Shown here: positions 23,201 to 38,149 of the stretch, piece after piece
How positions within the stretch are numbered: position 1 is the first letter of the stretch
Layout of the letters: each line of letters begins with the position of its first letter
Assembly: GCF_900496995.4 (NCBI RefSeq)
Contig: NC_044019.1
Coordinates: forward strand, 1,302,001-1,366,000
From: Aquila chrysaetos chrysaetos
Taxonomy: Eukaryota; Chordata; Aves; Accipitriformes; Accipitridae
Direction: 5' to 3'
Length of the DNA: 64,000 bases
Notes under the pieces: generated by a model
What the model was told of the DNA's origin: nothing
What the model saw: the letters and a program-made list of their open reading frames with translations, nothing else
Databases searched by the model: none
Program-made: the position numbers and the translations under genes

Positions 23201-25819
23201 TGAGGCTGTTCAAGACCCTGCAAGGGGCAGCCTTAGTTAGAGGACTACATCCTGCTGTAGCACCACCTTGCCTGACCTTTGGGTGCAATCACACTGCGCT
23301 CCAGCTCTGATGTCTCTGCAAATAGCCCTTCCCTGCGGGGTGTCTGTGCAGCCCGATCCTGTGCTCTTGAAAACGCTGTTCCAAAATGGCTTGGTCTGCA
23401 GTTCCCCTCCAAGCATCAAGGGAAAAGTTACTTGAGGACATTCCAGGCTTCACCACCACCTTCAGACTCTGAGCATCCCTCTGTCTGTATTGCTAATGCT
23501 CCTGTGCAAGGGGAAGCTAAAACGCATGAAGAATTAATCATTGTTTTAGGTCTCCAGAAGAAGCTGTCCTCTGCTAAGAGATGGCTCGCATTTTATGGCT
23601 GCTGAAATGTCACCGCAGGAAAAGTTGGAGTAGGAGGGAGAGGTGCCTTTTTTTGAGCATATAAAGCAAAGAATAATTAGTACAAATAACAAATGCTGCA
23701 GCAGTGACTCACTGCGTGAGTCAGAGGAAGTCATTCCCTCAGTCCTGCGCTGTGGTACAGCACTGGAGTTTAATTTTTTGACCCTCGTGCATTCTGCTGT
23801 TTGCCGATTTATTGTGTGATTGAAGGGTCTTTAAAGCAGCGTTTCCATCGAGTGGCTCCCAGGATGTGCTGGGGCTGCAGCAGCTTTTGGGAATGCCTCT
23901 GCCCAGAGGAGGCACCTTCCTGTGCCCTCCACAGCTTCCCAGCAGGCTCCAGTGTCTGTGTGCTGGATCCGTCCCGGAGGCAGAGTCCCATCTTGACGGG
24001 CTCAATCTGAGCTGGGTGTGGAGAGTCTTAGTCTGCACTTCCATGCAAATCTCCAGTGCAGTCGGGGTGGTGAGGTTGGCATTAGTCTTGGGCCACTCTT
24101 CACCTGAGGAGCACTTACTCTTCTCAGGGTTTCTTTCCTGCCTCCCCCTGCCTTGTGCTCACTGGCCCTTAAATTCCCTTCTCCTTTGACCTGGAATCAC
24201 AGCGGGGTGCATCTCTGGAGCCTGCGAGGCTCGGGGAATCCTGATGGCAACAGTCTGCGGGGATGGCAAAGGGGAGTGAGGTGTGAACTCCAGCACAGTA
24301 TGCAGTTGTTCTGATTACTTGGTGCTCTTGGATCACATCAAGGTCATTCAGCAAGGATAGCCTTGCTCTGTAGGGAAAGGGAAGACACCTGTGTGGAGAT
24401 GAACAATTTGCTTATTTGCAAAGGATGCATCTTTGAAAGAGGCTCTTGGTGTCTTGTGATAGGAAGTCTTGAGCATTTTGATTAATGCTAAGAAAAAAGG
24501 GAGCGTATGCAGAGGTTGCTTCAGTGCTTTTACTGCTGGTGGTGGGCTGCAGAGGTGAGCAGTGTTGTAAAGCCTGTTGCTTTTGTCTCCTTCGTCCCTG
24601 CAGGACGGCCGTACCGTGGAAAACCCAGTGACATGTGGGCGTTGGGTGTGGTGCTCTTCACCATGCTCTATGGCCAGTTCCCCTTCTATGACAGCATACC
24701 TCAGGAGCTTTTCCGCAAAATCAAGGCTGCCGAGTACACCATCCCTGAGTGAGTATAGCCTGTCCCAGGGAGGCCCTTCTCTTCGTGCCTGTGCGGGCGG
24801 TGCTCTGGGCCTTACTGGGACAGCCGGAGCCGGAGGGGCTTCACTCAAAGCCCCTGAGGGTTGCAGCAGTAATGAGAACAAAGACTGTATGCAGTAGACC
24901 CCAAGGAAGCAGTAGCAGAGCTGGGACATCTTGTACAAAGGTGAGAGAGGCCCCATGCTGCAAAACAGGGAATCAACCCCCTGGTTAATTCTGGGGTCTC
25001 TCAGTCAGAGCAGTGGTGGCTCCTCTAGTTCCTGACCTGTGCTCCCAGCACATCCATCCTGCTGCTGCCTCTGCCCACCTCGGGCACTCGGACTGATCAC
25101 GTGTTCTCTCTCCCAGGGATGGACGGGTCTCAGAAAACACTGTGTGCTTGATCCGAAAACTGCTGGTCTTGGATCCGCAGCAGCGTCTGACAGCTTCTGA
25201 AGTGCTGGATTCTCTCAGCTCCATCATAGCATCATGGTATGTGCAAGAGGAGAGACACAGGAACATGGCGCCTCTGGCCGCAGGCAGTGTTATTCTAGCT
25301 GTGGCCAGCAGACTGCTGCCAAACAGGACACCAGAGGAGGATCTGTGAGAACTGCAAAAAAGTCTTTAAATCCTGTGTCTCAACCACTGGTGTCTGCTGA
25401 TGGATACAGCCAGAGTGGCCTGCACAAATGCTTGTCATTGTGACCAGGGTTGGCGTCTAAAGCAATAACATTACAAAACAGTACTGAGATCTCTAGAAGG
25501 GAAGAGCAGGAGGTGCCATTACAGGTGGGAACACTACACGTGCAGGGTGGTGATGCTTTTTGAGGGTAAATCTGACTCCAGGACTGGCATGAACCAACTG
25601 GGATGAGATTCCAGTAGCACACTCCAGCAGAAATGGATCCTGGCGGTGTTTGCTCGGTGCAGCCCTCTCTTGTTAGCCCTGTGACCTTCTGTCTGTGCTG
25701 CACAGCATGCCCAGGCAAAGTTCTTGTGCTGTCTGTTGAGTCAGCAGTGAAGTCTGTGATTTTTGGAGCTGTGGCTGTTTTCTCTCCTACCTATGCAAGA
25801 GTTAAGAGTTCCACATCCT

Positions 25820-25854
<35 letters not shown>

Positions 25855-27156
25855 CAGCTCTGGGTTTATAACATGATTTCATACCAGGGAAGTTGAATTT
25901 GGAATAGTGTCCTCTAGTAGCAGTAGCCGGTGTGGCATCCAGGTAGCGCTCTGCCACACTCACAGCCAGCCAGGTGGGATTGCCCTGGCCAGGGTGTTGG
26001 GTGAGGGCGGGTGAGCTGGTTCTGTGCTCTGAACCCCGACACTGTACTCTCCCCCCAGGCAGTCTATGTCCTCGCTGAGCGGCCCTTTGCAGGTGGTGCC
26101 AGACATCGATGACCAAGTGGCTAACCCTGAAAACCCCCAAGAGGTAGGTTTTCCTACTTACCTTTCTGTGGAACTGCTTTTCTGTGCTAAGTCTGTCTGT
26201 AATGGAAAAAGATGGCAGCCCCTTGTGGCCCCCGAGCTGGTGAGGGGAGGGTGGTGAGGACCCAGCTGTGGCTGCTGCTCTACGAGGTGGCCAAGTCCAT
26301 CGTTGTCTTGTGCAGCGGAAGGAAAGGCTCATGTTGCTGGGGCTGGGAGTCACATCCAGCTGGCCGTGCTGCCTGGAAGTAAACTCTCAGGCCCCAGAGC
26401 TGGCTGAGGGTCAGCTTGCTCCTCTCTGAGCTGTGCTTGCTCCCTCACACATAGCTGAGAGCTCACATGCACTGGGAGAGCTAGGAGGAGGTAGCGATGT
26501 TGGCTCAGGCTCCCTGGTGAGTTCTGTGATGGGAGCAAACATCCTGTTTTCTTGCCAGCATATTTTTTTGTTGGAAGTGACAGCTGGTGACCTCACTGCC
26601 TGGGGACAGCCTTGTAGGAGCTTTTGCCTGTGATGCTGCAGTCAGTGTTGCCATGAGAAATCCCTCTGCAGGGCTCAGGGGGATGTGAGAAGTGGGGCCA
26701 AACAGCTGCAGCCCCTGAATATCTGGCAGGGTTGGGATGAGCTGCATCAGGACAGAGCCACTGAGGTTTCCAGACCTCTGTTTCTGGTGGCACAAGTGAG
26801 TCCTGCCTGTATGTCTGGCAGCAGGTCCAGTTCGTGCATTAAGACTGCAGTTATCCGGTGGTAGCACAGGACCGTTGGAGGGGAGTTGTGTGAACTTTGC
26901 TTGTTGCTGTGGCTTTAACTGGGTGGTTCTCACGCAGGTGAAGGTGACAGAGGAGTGCTCACAGTACGAGTTTGAGAATTACATGAGGCAGCAGCTGCTC
27001 TTGGCTGAGGAGAAGAACACCTTGCATGAGGCCAAGAGCTTCCTACAGAAGCGGCAGTTTGGGAACATCCCCCCCGTGCGACGCCTGGGCCATGACGCCC
27101 AGCCCATGAACCCTTTGGACGCAGCTATCCTGGCCCAGAGGTACCTTCGGAAGTAG
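14206..27156 (+). CDS. STK40: STK40 (serine/threonine kinase 40, SgK495), Tribbles-related pseudokinase
   Basis: Ten coding exons: 14206-14317, 15298-15383, 15881-16024, 17034-17261, 18101-18153, 21161-21276, 24604-24748, 25117-25236, 26059-26143 and 26938-27156. Phases match throughout and give 435 residues, equal to human STK40 as I recall. The protein starts MKRRASDRGAGE and ends ILAQRYLRK. Kinase fold features: an N-lobe lysine in FYQLK (K66), catalytic loop HRDLKLGN (195-202), and SPAYISPD in place of the usual APE region. The Mg-binding DFG is replaced by NFC (216-218), and the glycine loop is degenerate (GPRLGNSP), so it is expected to be a pseudokinase. LQVVPDID near 345-352 resembles COP1-binding VP motifs, in line with a Tribbles-like scaffold role in ubiquitin signalling. 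All introns are GT-AG. The product is nuclear and cytoplasmic in mammals. Confidence 0.97.
21780..22045. repeat. Possible old interspersed-repeat remnant in an STK40 intron
   Basis: The stretch around CTTGTCTCCAACAGTGGCC and TGCTTCAGGAGG-like words resembles a diverged amniote repeat 3' end that I recall only loosely. No target-site duplication or tail was identified, so this is a weak call. Confidence 0.3.
25824..25853 (+). repeat. Poly(A)30 tract in an STK40 intron
   Basis: Uninterrupted run of 30 A between STK40 exons 25117-25236 and 26059-26143. No retroposed gene or SINE body is recognisable to its left and no flanking duplication is clear, so it is treated as a homopolymer microsatellite. 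Confidence 0.9.
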
Positions 27157-29375
27157 CTTCCCACACATCCGAGAGCACAAGCACCATCCTGCAGTCTGCC
27201 TTTCACGTCGCCTACTACAGCTCAACAGCAATACCGGTGTCCCGTGATGGAGAATAATGTAGCAATTCTTCTGAGCTCTGTTCAGGGACACGCACTCACA
27301 CTCGCTCTGGAGGGAGAAGACTTTTGAAAAAGCTAGTTTTGGAAGCAGCAACCTCTTGGCATCTTCTGGAATCTGTTTTTTAAATCGAAGCCTAGATGAC
27401 TAATCTGCTTTTAATCATGACTGTAATCTACCTCTCTTGTCTTTTTAACCATGCTGTTCTCTGGATCGAGCGAAGCCTGTGGGAAAGGAGACTACCAAGG
27501 GTGAAGCTGGTTTGCTGGCACAAGAGTTGCGGCTGTGCAGTACAGAGAGTCGGCTGATTGCATTCGCTCCATATGGTTTGAATAAGCTTAGATTTATCAG
27601 GGTTTCTTGAAAGGAAGAATTTCTTGAAACCTCCCACTTCCCTTCATCTGCATCAAATCCTTTTCTGTCCTTGACGTGCCACCTGGTTTGGCTGTGTTGT
27701 CTAACCCTCGGTGGCGCTGCGTGGGCTGCAGTGTGCCAAGGCCATCGTGAGCAGCACAAACAGCCGCCCGGTTATCCTGTGTGACTGGCGGCTGCCCGGA
27801 GAGCTGGCCGCCGCCTCAGGAGAGAGTCATCCTTGCAGGCAATTGCTGCAAAGATGGGATCTTGTCCGCAGTTCAAAGGTTTTGCAGGACTTGGCCCAGT
27901 GTGGCCTCTGACCTCTTTCCCACCTTTCACTGATTCTTTTAGTTTCATAAGGATATATGATTTAATCTTATTTTTCAGTAGCTTATCTAAGGTGCAGTTA
28001 AAATTGCATTAATTCTGATTTAGCATTTTCACACTTCAGTTGTGGTACAGATATAATATATGAGTTATAATGTGAAAAAGCTTCCCAAAATAATCTGCCT
28101 AGAATTAGGAAGGGGCTGGCTGAAGTCTCTACTGTATTTGTTCCCTAGCTTATCTTGCCATCCCAGCCTCGCCATGCAAACCTGGGGCCACCTCTGCTGT
28201 CCCCGTGTGGTGCTGAGGCGGGAGAAGGATGTCCCAGTTTGTCACCTAATGCCACTGGAAGAGCGTTTGCCTGTGCTGAGAACAGGAACGATTGTTTCTG
28301 AGCCTCACTTTGTGAACTGGATGCCTGTCTTGCCAGATGAACTGTTCTCGCACAGAGGTCCCAGGGCTCACAGTGCCCCAGCGAGGGCTCCCGCTCAAGG
28401 CAGCAGCTCTCTGGCTGCCTCCTTCCCCTGCTCCGGGCTGCTCCCAGCCCTGTGGCAGCTCCAGCATCACGCTCTCCTGCCAGCCTCGGGCTGGGCACAA
28501 GGAGATGTGTGAGCAGGGATGGGAAAAGCTGCTGTGGCCTCGGCTGTGGGGGCTGGCCCGGCTTTTTGGGGCCAGCTCTTCCACCCTGGTGAGTGCGGGC
28601 AGGGAGCGAGTAGCAGATCTATTTGTAGCGTGTTGTTGCCTTCTCTTGCCCCAGGCTGGGGCAGCAGACTGCGTCTAGCCTGGGCCAACCTACAGGTGTC
28701 TTTGTGGAGACATAGGGATTGACCTGAAACTCCTTGGCAGCGTCGGGCATTATGTCCTGCCTGCGAACTCGCCAAAGCCACTTGGCAGCGGGCAGGCAGG
28801 GAATTGTGAACACTAATACAGACTAGAACAGTTGCACCAACCCCAGCCAGCTGAGCCAGTAGCCTGAAGTCTTAGCCTTATTTATTTTAAAGATGGTAGA
28901 TCTGTCCCGGCACACCGCAGCGCGTGCCCATCGCCCCCCTGTGCCACCAGCAGTGGAGCAGAGACCCCCCAGCCCTGAGCCCCCCCTGGGGCCTGGACCC
29001 CCAGCTGGGGCCCTGCTCTTCCTATCTGGTTTTCTCCTGTCTTGCTCCCACCTCTTTACGTTTTTTTTTTTTTTTTCCCCAAAGTTAAAAGCAATATTCT
29101 GGGGACTCTGCAAGGCTGTATCATACCCAGTATTCCTGCACACCGGTCATCGGCAGTAAATCACACTTGTATTAAAGCAAACTGGAAGGGGGGGGTGTGG
29201 GGAGGGCAGGAGCGGCTGGGGGGTGCGGGCGGAGGGGCCGCGCTGTGGGAAGGAGCCTGTTGTAAGAAAAAAAAAAAAAAAAAAAAAGAGGAAAAAAATT
29301 TGTATAAAGACATTATTTTTGTACTACATCAAAACTACTCCTGCATGACGGCAATAAAACTTCATACCGAGAGCC
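27157..29375 (+). other. STK40: STK40 3' UTR
   Basis: About 2.2 kb from the stop codon to a canonical AATAAA at 29353-29358. An earlier ATTAAA lies at 29171-29176. The AT-rich last 80 bases before the signal look like a conserved 3' UTR end. A genomic A21 run at 29267-29287 lies inside it. No protein-coding feature is supported in this stretch. Confidence 0.75.
29353..29358 (+). terminator. STK40: STK40 poly(A) signal AATAAA
   Basis: Canonical AATAAA about 2.2 kb after the STK40 stop codon. It is followed at once by a GC-rich flank, consistent with the transcript end near 29375. Confidence 0.75.
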
Positions 29376-30210
29376 CGGCGCGCAGCGACCCCGTGGGGAT
29401 GGGGGGGCTGGGACCAGGAAGGCTCGGGGAGACGCGTGGGAGGGTGCAGCGGGGGTGGGCTTGCAGCGAAGCAGCCATGAGGGACCCTGCGGGGACCCGC
29501 GGCCCTGTCCTGACCCGGGGGCCCCAGCTCCCCTTGCCAGGCCCTGCCCGGGGCCGGCAGAGCCCGTCCCTCCCGGTCCAGCCTGGCGTCATCCCTGGGC
29601 CACTGGGGACAAACGCTGGGCGCAGTGATGTGTCCTGGGGGTCCAGCCCCGAGGCATCCAGGGCTGATGCAGGTGGGGCAGAGACCCCTGCCCGCGCCCT
29701 CGGCTCTGCCCGGCACCGCTGCCGCGCCGGAGCAGCCCGTGCTGCCGTCAAGCTGCCGGGTGGGCTGCGCCATGGCCTGGGCTGCTCTGTCCCTGCACGG
29801 TGCAGCCGGGAGCAGGGCAGGACCCTGCCTGACCCCAAACCTCCGTGGAGCTGGATGCTGCCCCGGGAGCCCCTGCACACCCGTCCCTGCGTGGTTACGG
29901 TGCAACACATGGGGGGCTTCGCCAGGTCGAGGCGCAGCCCCGCGAGCCCATGGGGCTGGTCGCGGCCGGGATGGGGTCTGGAGCGGCCGGCCCACAGCCC
30001 CGCTCCCTGCTCCGGGGCGGCTCCGCAGCAGGGCCGAGCCCAGCGTCCCGGGGGAGCGGGACGAACCCCGGCCCTGTGCCTCGCTCGGCGTCGGGACGGG
30101 GCTGCCATTGGCTCCGGCGGGGAGCGCTGACCGCCAGCCGCCTCCAAACTATTTCCTGTTGCTGCGGCGTTAATGCTAAACAGACCTTTCTCTCTCTTCC
30201 CTCTCTCCAG
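29376..30210 (+). promoter_or_regulatory. EVA1B: GC-rich EVA1B upstream region
   Basis: Very GC- and CpG-rich spacer after STK40. It probably holds the EVA1B promoter, but no TATA box or clear start site can be fixed. The many long open frames here reflect the scarcity of stop codons at high GC and do not resemble proteins. Confidence 0.45.
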
Positions 30211-30277
30211 CCAAAGTGCAGCGGGCTCCTGCTGCCGCTCGCCTTCCTGCCCCGCTCCGGGGCCACCCGCCACCCCG
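30211..30277 (+). other. EVA1B: Candidate EVA1B 5' noncoding exon
   Basis: Begins after a strong pyrimidine tract and acceptor (CCCTCTCTCCAG, ending 30210) and ends at CCCCG|GTGAGT. The size and splice sites are right for an internal noncoding exon leading to the acceptor at 32276. It has no independent support. Confidence 0.4.
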
Positions 30278-32276
30278 GTGAGTACCAGCCCCGCCGGCCC
30301 CTGGGCACCAGCACAGGGGCTCAGGGGCGCAGGGGACCACGGGCGGACGGGGCACCCCAAAGGACCCCGGCACCCCGCATCCACCCAGCCCCGATGGCCG
30401 CGGCGGGATGTCGCAGATCTGCCCCATCCCCTGGTTGAGACGCTCGGGCGTTGCGCGCGGGGACCAGCGCGTGGGGGACGCGGGGTCTGAGGGCGCGGGG
30501 CTCGGCGCGTGGGGATGCGGAGCTCGGGGACGCGGCGGTTGAGGATGCGGGGCTGGGTGCTTGGGGACTTGGAGCTCGGTGACGCAGGGCTGAGCGCTCT
30601 GGGGCTGTGCCCGAAGGCGCAGCTGTATCTCGGGGTGGTCCCGCTCCGGTGTCCCCGGGGGTCCAGGGCAGCCCCGGCTCCGGCGGTGGGGACTCGGTGC
30701 TCTCGTGCCCAGCACGCAGCACCCACCAGGGCCCGGCTCCCTCGCCTGCCCCTGGGCTCGCTCACACCCTGTGCCTGCTACAGCCCCGGACCTCCACCCT
30801 GCCGTGGCCCACAGCCACGGGGGCCGAGCCCCCCCCCGTGGCCCTGGGGCCAGCCCTGCGGTGCCCTCGCCAGCAGCCCTGCCACCGACAGCGCTCCGGG
30901 GGTCCCTGGAGCCCCATGGCGGGGCTCTGCCCCTCCAGCCCCACAGCAGGGCTGTGCAGCTCCCAGCCGGCCCCCCTTGCAGGGGCAGGGACTGCTCCGC
31001 AAGGGAGGACACCGGGACCCTCCTGGGGGTGTTTCGGGGTGTCCTGCTGCGAGGGGCTGCCCAGCCCTGGGACGTGCAGCGGCCCCACAGCACTGGACTG
31101 TCTGGGACGGTTCTGCTGATGTGTCACATTTTCTGCATTTCTTTCCTCATTCCTCCCTCCCTGGAGCTGTTTCTGGGAAATGAGCTCGTCCCCTGCCAGG
31201 GCCAGGCACTGCATCGCCTCCCGTCCTGCCTCCCGTCCTGCCCGCTGCCCAGCCCCACGTCTTGGGGGCCACAGCACCCCACAGCTGAGAGGGACCCGGC
31301 CCCACACCATCATCGCTGGGGCAGCGAGGGGCCGCGGGGACGGGCTGCCAAGGCTGGTGCTCAGCTGCTTGGGGCCAGGCGGGTCCCTGGGCAGCAGGAG
31401 GTGGGTGCTCACCCCTGCACCCCATCAGGGGCTCAGGCACCCTGTCCCCACGGGGTGTCGTGGAGGTAGACGGCACAAGGTGCCCACATCCCCTCCCAGC
31501 TCCCAGGGCAGGTTCCCTTGGGAGCTGTGGCCGGCCCAACTGAGAAGGCGCGAGCGGCTTTTCCTCTTGCAGAAGGACCAGCGCCTGCCCTTCGCGCATC
31601 CTGCTCCGGGGCTGCGGCGGGAGCGCGGGGTCAGCCGCGGCTCAGCGGTGTTCCCTGCTGCCTGCCAACCTGGCGGCCGTTGCACCATGGCCCGGTCCTT
31701 GCCCCTGTGCCGCGGGGCCCCGTGGCCACCAGCTGGGGCCGGAGCTGGGCTGGGAACAACATGGAGGGGGGGGACACATGCTGCCGCAGAAGGGCCGCGT
31801 GGGGAGCACACGTGTGTGCATGCACGTGCACAGGCAGCACCAGCTCCCGCGTGCCCCATGGCTCTGCCGGCACGGGCAGCCTTGCAAGGGTGTGCTGGGA
31901 CCCCGGCCCCGCTCAGCACCGAGCTCAGCCCCGTGGCCCGGCCCCGTGTCCTGTGCCCGTGACCGGGGCAGGGGATGGAAAGCCTGGCCCGGTGCCGCAG
32001 AGCCGCTTGACGCAGTGTCCTGGAGGAGCCATATCCGTCCTGGTCCTGCCAGAAGGATGGAGGGGTGGTGGGAGCGGGACGGCTCCAGTTCGGCACTTGT
32101 GGAGCTCGGCCCTGGATGGAGCAGCCCAGACCGGGAGTGAGCCCCTGCCCCGGCCGGGGCTCAGCGGGGAGCCCTTGGGGCATGGTCACAGCCAGGCATG
32201 GTCCCGAAAAGGGACGGGGGACTCCTGCGGAGGCCCCAGCCCCAGTAGCGCCTTGCTCAGCCCCTGTGTCCTGCAG
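30278..32276 (+). other. EVA1B: Putative EVA1B 5' intron, extremely GC-rich
   Basis: Two kilobases between the candidate 5' exon and the EVA1B coding exon. No supported gene. Long open frames on both strands are GC artefacts with proline, glycine and arginine-rich translations. Confidence 0.5.
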
Positions 32277-32309
32277 ATGCCGAGCACGTGCCATCCCGGG
32301 AGACGCTGA
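32277..32309 (+). CDS. Short upstream ORF in the EVA1B 5' UTR
   Basis: ATG is the first triplet after acceptor CTGCAG (ending 32276). It encodes MPSTCHPGRR and then TGA at 32307-32309, ending 17 bases before the EVA1B ATG at 32327. It could lower translation of EVA1B. Whether the ATG is in the mature transcript depends on the predicted acceptor. Confidence 0.4.
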   Translation: MPSTCHPGRR

Positions 32310-32326
32310 GCGGGGGCAGGCACAAG

Positions 32327-32909
32327 ATGGAGAGCCGCAGGCGGGATATGGAGCTGCTGAGCAACAGCATGGCCGCATACGCGCACATCCGAGGTGAGCC
32401 AGCCCGGACCTGGCGGGGACACGTCCCGGGGGGACCCTAGGGCCACCGCGGGCCCTGCGGCAGGCACGGGCCAGTCCCTCATCCCCTCTGCTTTCCCCGC
32501 AGCCAACCCCGAGAGCTTCGGGCTCTACTTTGTGCTGGGTGTCTGCTTTGGGCTGGTGCTGACCCTGTGCCTGCTGGTGCTGCGCCTCTCCTGCCGGCCC
32601 TCCGTGCGCCCCCCGCCCCGCCCGAGGGACTTCAGCGAGGACGAGGAGGAGGACGAGGAGGAGGACGAGGAAGAGGAGGACACCGTTGACCGTGCGGCAT
32701 CCGAGTCCCTGCTGCCGGTGACCGAGATCCCGCTGGACAGCCACGGCCCTGGGGACGGGGCACTGGCCGTCAACGTCTTCGCCTCGGCGGAGGAGCTGGA
32801 GCGGGCGCAGCGGCTGGAGGAGCGCGAGCGCATCATCCGCGAGATCTGGCGCAACGGGCAGCCCGACATCCTGGGCACCGGCACCCTTGGCCGTGTCCAC
32901 TACTACTGA
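32327..32909 (+). CDS. EVA1B: EVA1B (eva-1 homolog B, FAM176B), single-pass membrane protein
   Basis: Two coding exons, 32327-32393 and 32503-32909, joined in phase 1, give 157 residues (I recall about 165 in human). The N-terminus is MESRRRDMELLSNSMAAYAH. A transmembrane segment follows at about residues 28-50 (FGLYFVLGVCFGLVLTLCLL). Next comes a basic Pro/Arg stretch, then a Glu/Asp run from about residue 68 to 84. The C-terminal block ELERAQRLEERERIIREIWR and GTLGRVHYY is the family signature. FAM176/EVA1 proteins are small membrane proteins; EVA1A is linked to autophagy, and EVA1B function is poorly known. The gene points toward SH3D21, tail to tail. Codon use is very GC-rich. Confidence 0.95.
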
Positions 32910-34395
32910 GTCCCGGCACAGGGGCAGATGCCCTGGCACCGTGTCCGGCTCCCCGCCCCGGGTAGCTCAGCCGACACCGTGCCACCCCGGGGAGCTGCCT
33001 AGGACCCGGTCTGGGGACAGGAGACAGGAGGACGGCGGGGGGGGGAGGGGAGGGGGGGGCTGCTCACTGCCCCCCGGGTTGGAGGAGCTGACCTGGAGCA
33101 CCTCTGCACCGCTGCCAGCCGGACCCCAGCACCACGGGCACCGCCCCCCCCAGGACCAGACTCGCCCCCGCCGCTGCGGGACGTGACGCACTTTGAGCCA
33201 TTGGTACGACTGCTGGCACCGGCCGAGCAGCCCTGGGACTCTGCAGAGACAAGGACGAGGACAGGGCAGACCTTGCCGGTCTCGGCCGTGGGCACTGGCC
33301 CCGTCGGCTTGGCGCTGGCACCGCGGGGAGGCCCATCCCCGTGGGTCGCGGTCAGGCTGTACGTCCGTGTAAGCTATGGGGTCCTGCCCCCCCCAAAACA
33401 TGGTGCTGTTATACACTACCTGGAGCCCAGCGTGGCGGGGGGGGGGGGGGGGCCCTGCATGCCAAGGGGGGGGGGTCCTGCATGCCGGGGCGGCTGCAGC
33501 AGCCGATAGAAGTGGTGCTGGGGTGGGGGGGTGGGGGGGTGGGGGGTGGGGGGGGGGGGGTGGGGGGGGGTCCTGGCCACGGCTGCCTTCCCAGGCCAAT
33601 TCCCTCCCCCCTGGCCCCACTAAAATTAGCCGGGTCCTTTCCGGCACCGCCTGGCCCTGACCCAGCGCCCTCCCGGCGGGGCCGGGGCGGATGTTTCCCC
33701 GCTGGGTTTTCGGGGCGGCGGGTGCTCCCCGGGGACGCGGGCTGCTCCCCGCAGGGCTGGGCCGCATCCTGCCCACGGTCCCTGCACCGGCCCAGCCCCA
33801 CGGGGTGCGGGGGCCCTGCTGCCCCCTCCCCAGCCCCCTCCCCGACAGCTTTATAAATATAGCTCCTTCCCAGGCCGGTCCCCCGCGCCGCCAGCGCCAG
33901 CAGCATCCAGATGTTTTCCAGATGTTCTCCCGGCCCCATGCCAGTGGCTGGAGGCCAGGATGTGCCGGGGCTGGGGCTGGGCTGGGAAACGGTGCGGGGG
34001 CTGGAGGAGGAGGAGGAGGAGGATGAGGAGGAGGCGCTGACCCAGCCCTGCTGCGGGCCCTGGCTCTGTATCCCAGCCTGGGACAAGGTGCAGGGGGATG
34101 GTGGGGGGGGGCACTCGGCCCCCCCCCCCAGGACTAGTTATCACAGTCTGCAGCCCTGGCTGTGACTGCTGGCATGTCCACTGCCAGCACCTGGGGCTGA
34201 GCACTGCAGGCTCCTGCCCTGGGCTCTGCAGTGAGCCAGCCCTGGTGGGACCCCCTGTGCCAGGGCAGGACCCCCTGTGCCATGGTGGGACCCCCCCCCC
34301 CGTGCCCGGCAGGACCAGCCCAGCCCTGCCCAAGCCCACAGGGATGTGGCAGCCCCAGGGCTCTGCCCTCTGCAGCACCCACACAGCCCAGCAGC
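32910..34395 (+). other. EVA1B: EVA1B 3' UTR and EVA1B-SH3D21 convergent spacer
   Basis: GC-rich region between the EVA1B stop codon and the SH3D21 3' end. No AATAAA was found on the plus strand, so the EVA1B transcript end is unknown. It contains many G runs (see the separate entry). The open frames are GC artefacts. Confidence 0.5.
33437..33570 (+). repeat. G-run cluster with quadruplex potential
   Basis: G16 at 33437-33452, a G10 run near 33466-33475, and an interrupted GGGT-type stretch at about 33520-33570. The plus strand (EVA1B sense) could form stacked G-quadruplexes. Length calls in such runs are prone to sequencing error. Confidence 0.9.
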
Positions 34396-34415
34396 ACTCC
34401 ATACCCAAAATATAG

Positions 34416-34421
34416 TTTATT
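34416..34421 (-). terminator. SH3D21: SH3D21 poly(A) signal (AATAAA on the minus strand)
   Basis: TTTATT on the plus strand, 205 bases downstream of the SH3D21 stop codon on the minus strand. It sits in an isolated AT-rich patch within GC-rich sequence, which supports a real transcript end near 34400. Confidence 0.75.
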
Positions 34422-34625
34422 TTAAACAGTATCTATACACCCAGGGGCTGTTGCTGCAGAAAGCGGTGCCTGGGTGCAGAATGGGTGTTCAGGCTCAATC
34501 GGTGCAGAACGGGGCTGGGGGCAGCGGGGCCGGGGGGCACATGGCACAGCACCGGCACAGCTCCCGCAGCACCGCGTGCCACCCCCGGGGCCGCAGAGGG
34601 GTGGGCACCGCAGCCCCCGATAGTG

Positions 34626-38149
<3,524 letters not shown>

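Noticed and set aside
25633-25896. Processed retrogene ending in the poly(A)30 tract
   Set aside because: The upstream sequence shows no similarity to a coding gene and no target duplication was seen.
29362-32939. Several open frames above 250 codons on both strands around EVA1B
   Set aside because: High GC removes stop codons. The frames overlap each other and the true EVA1B exon and have low-complexity translations.
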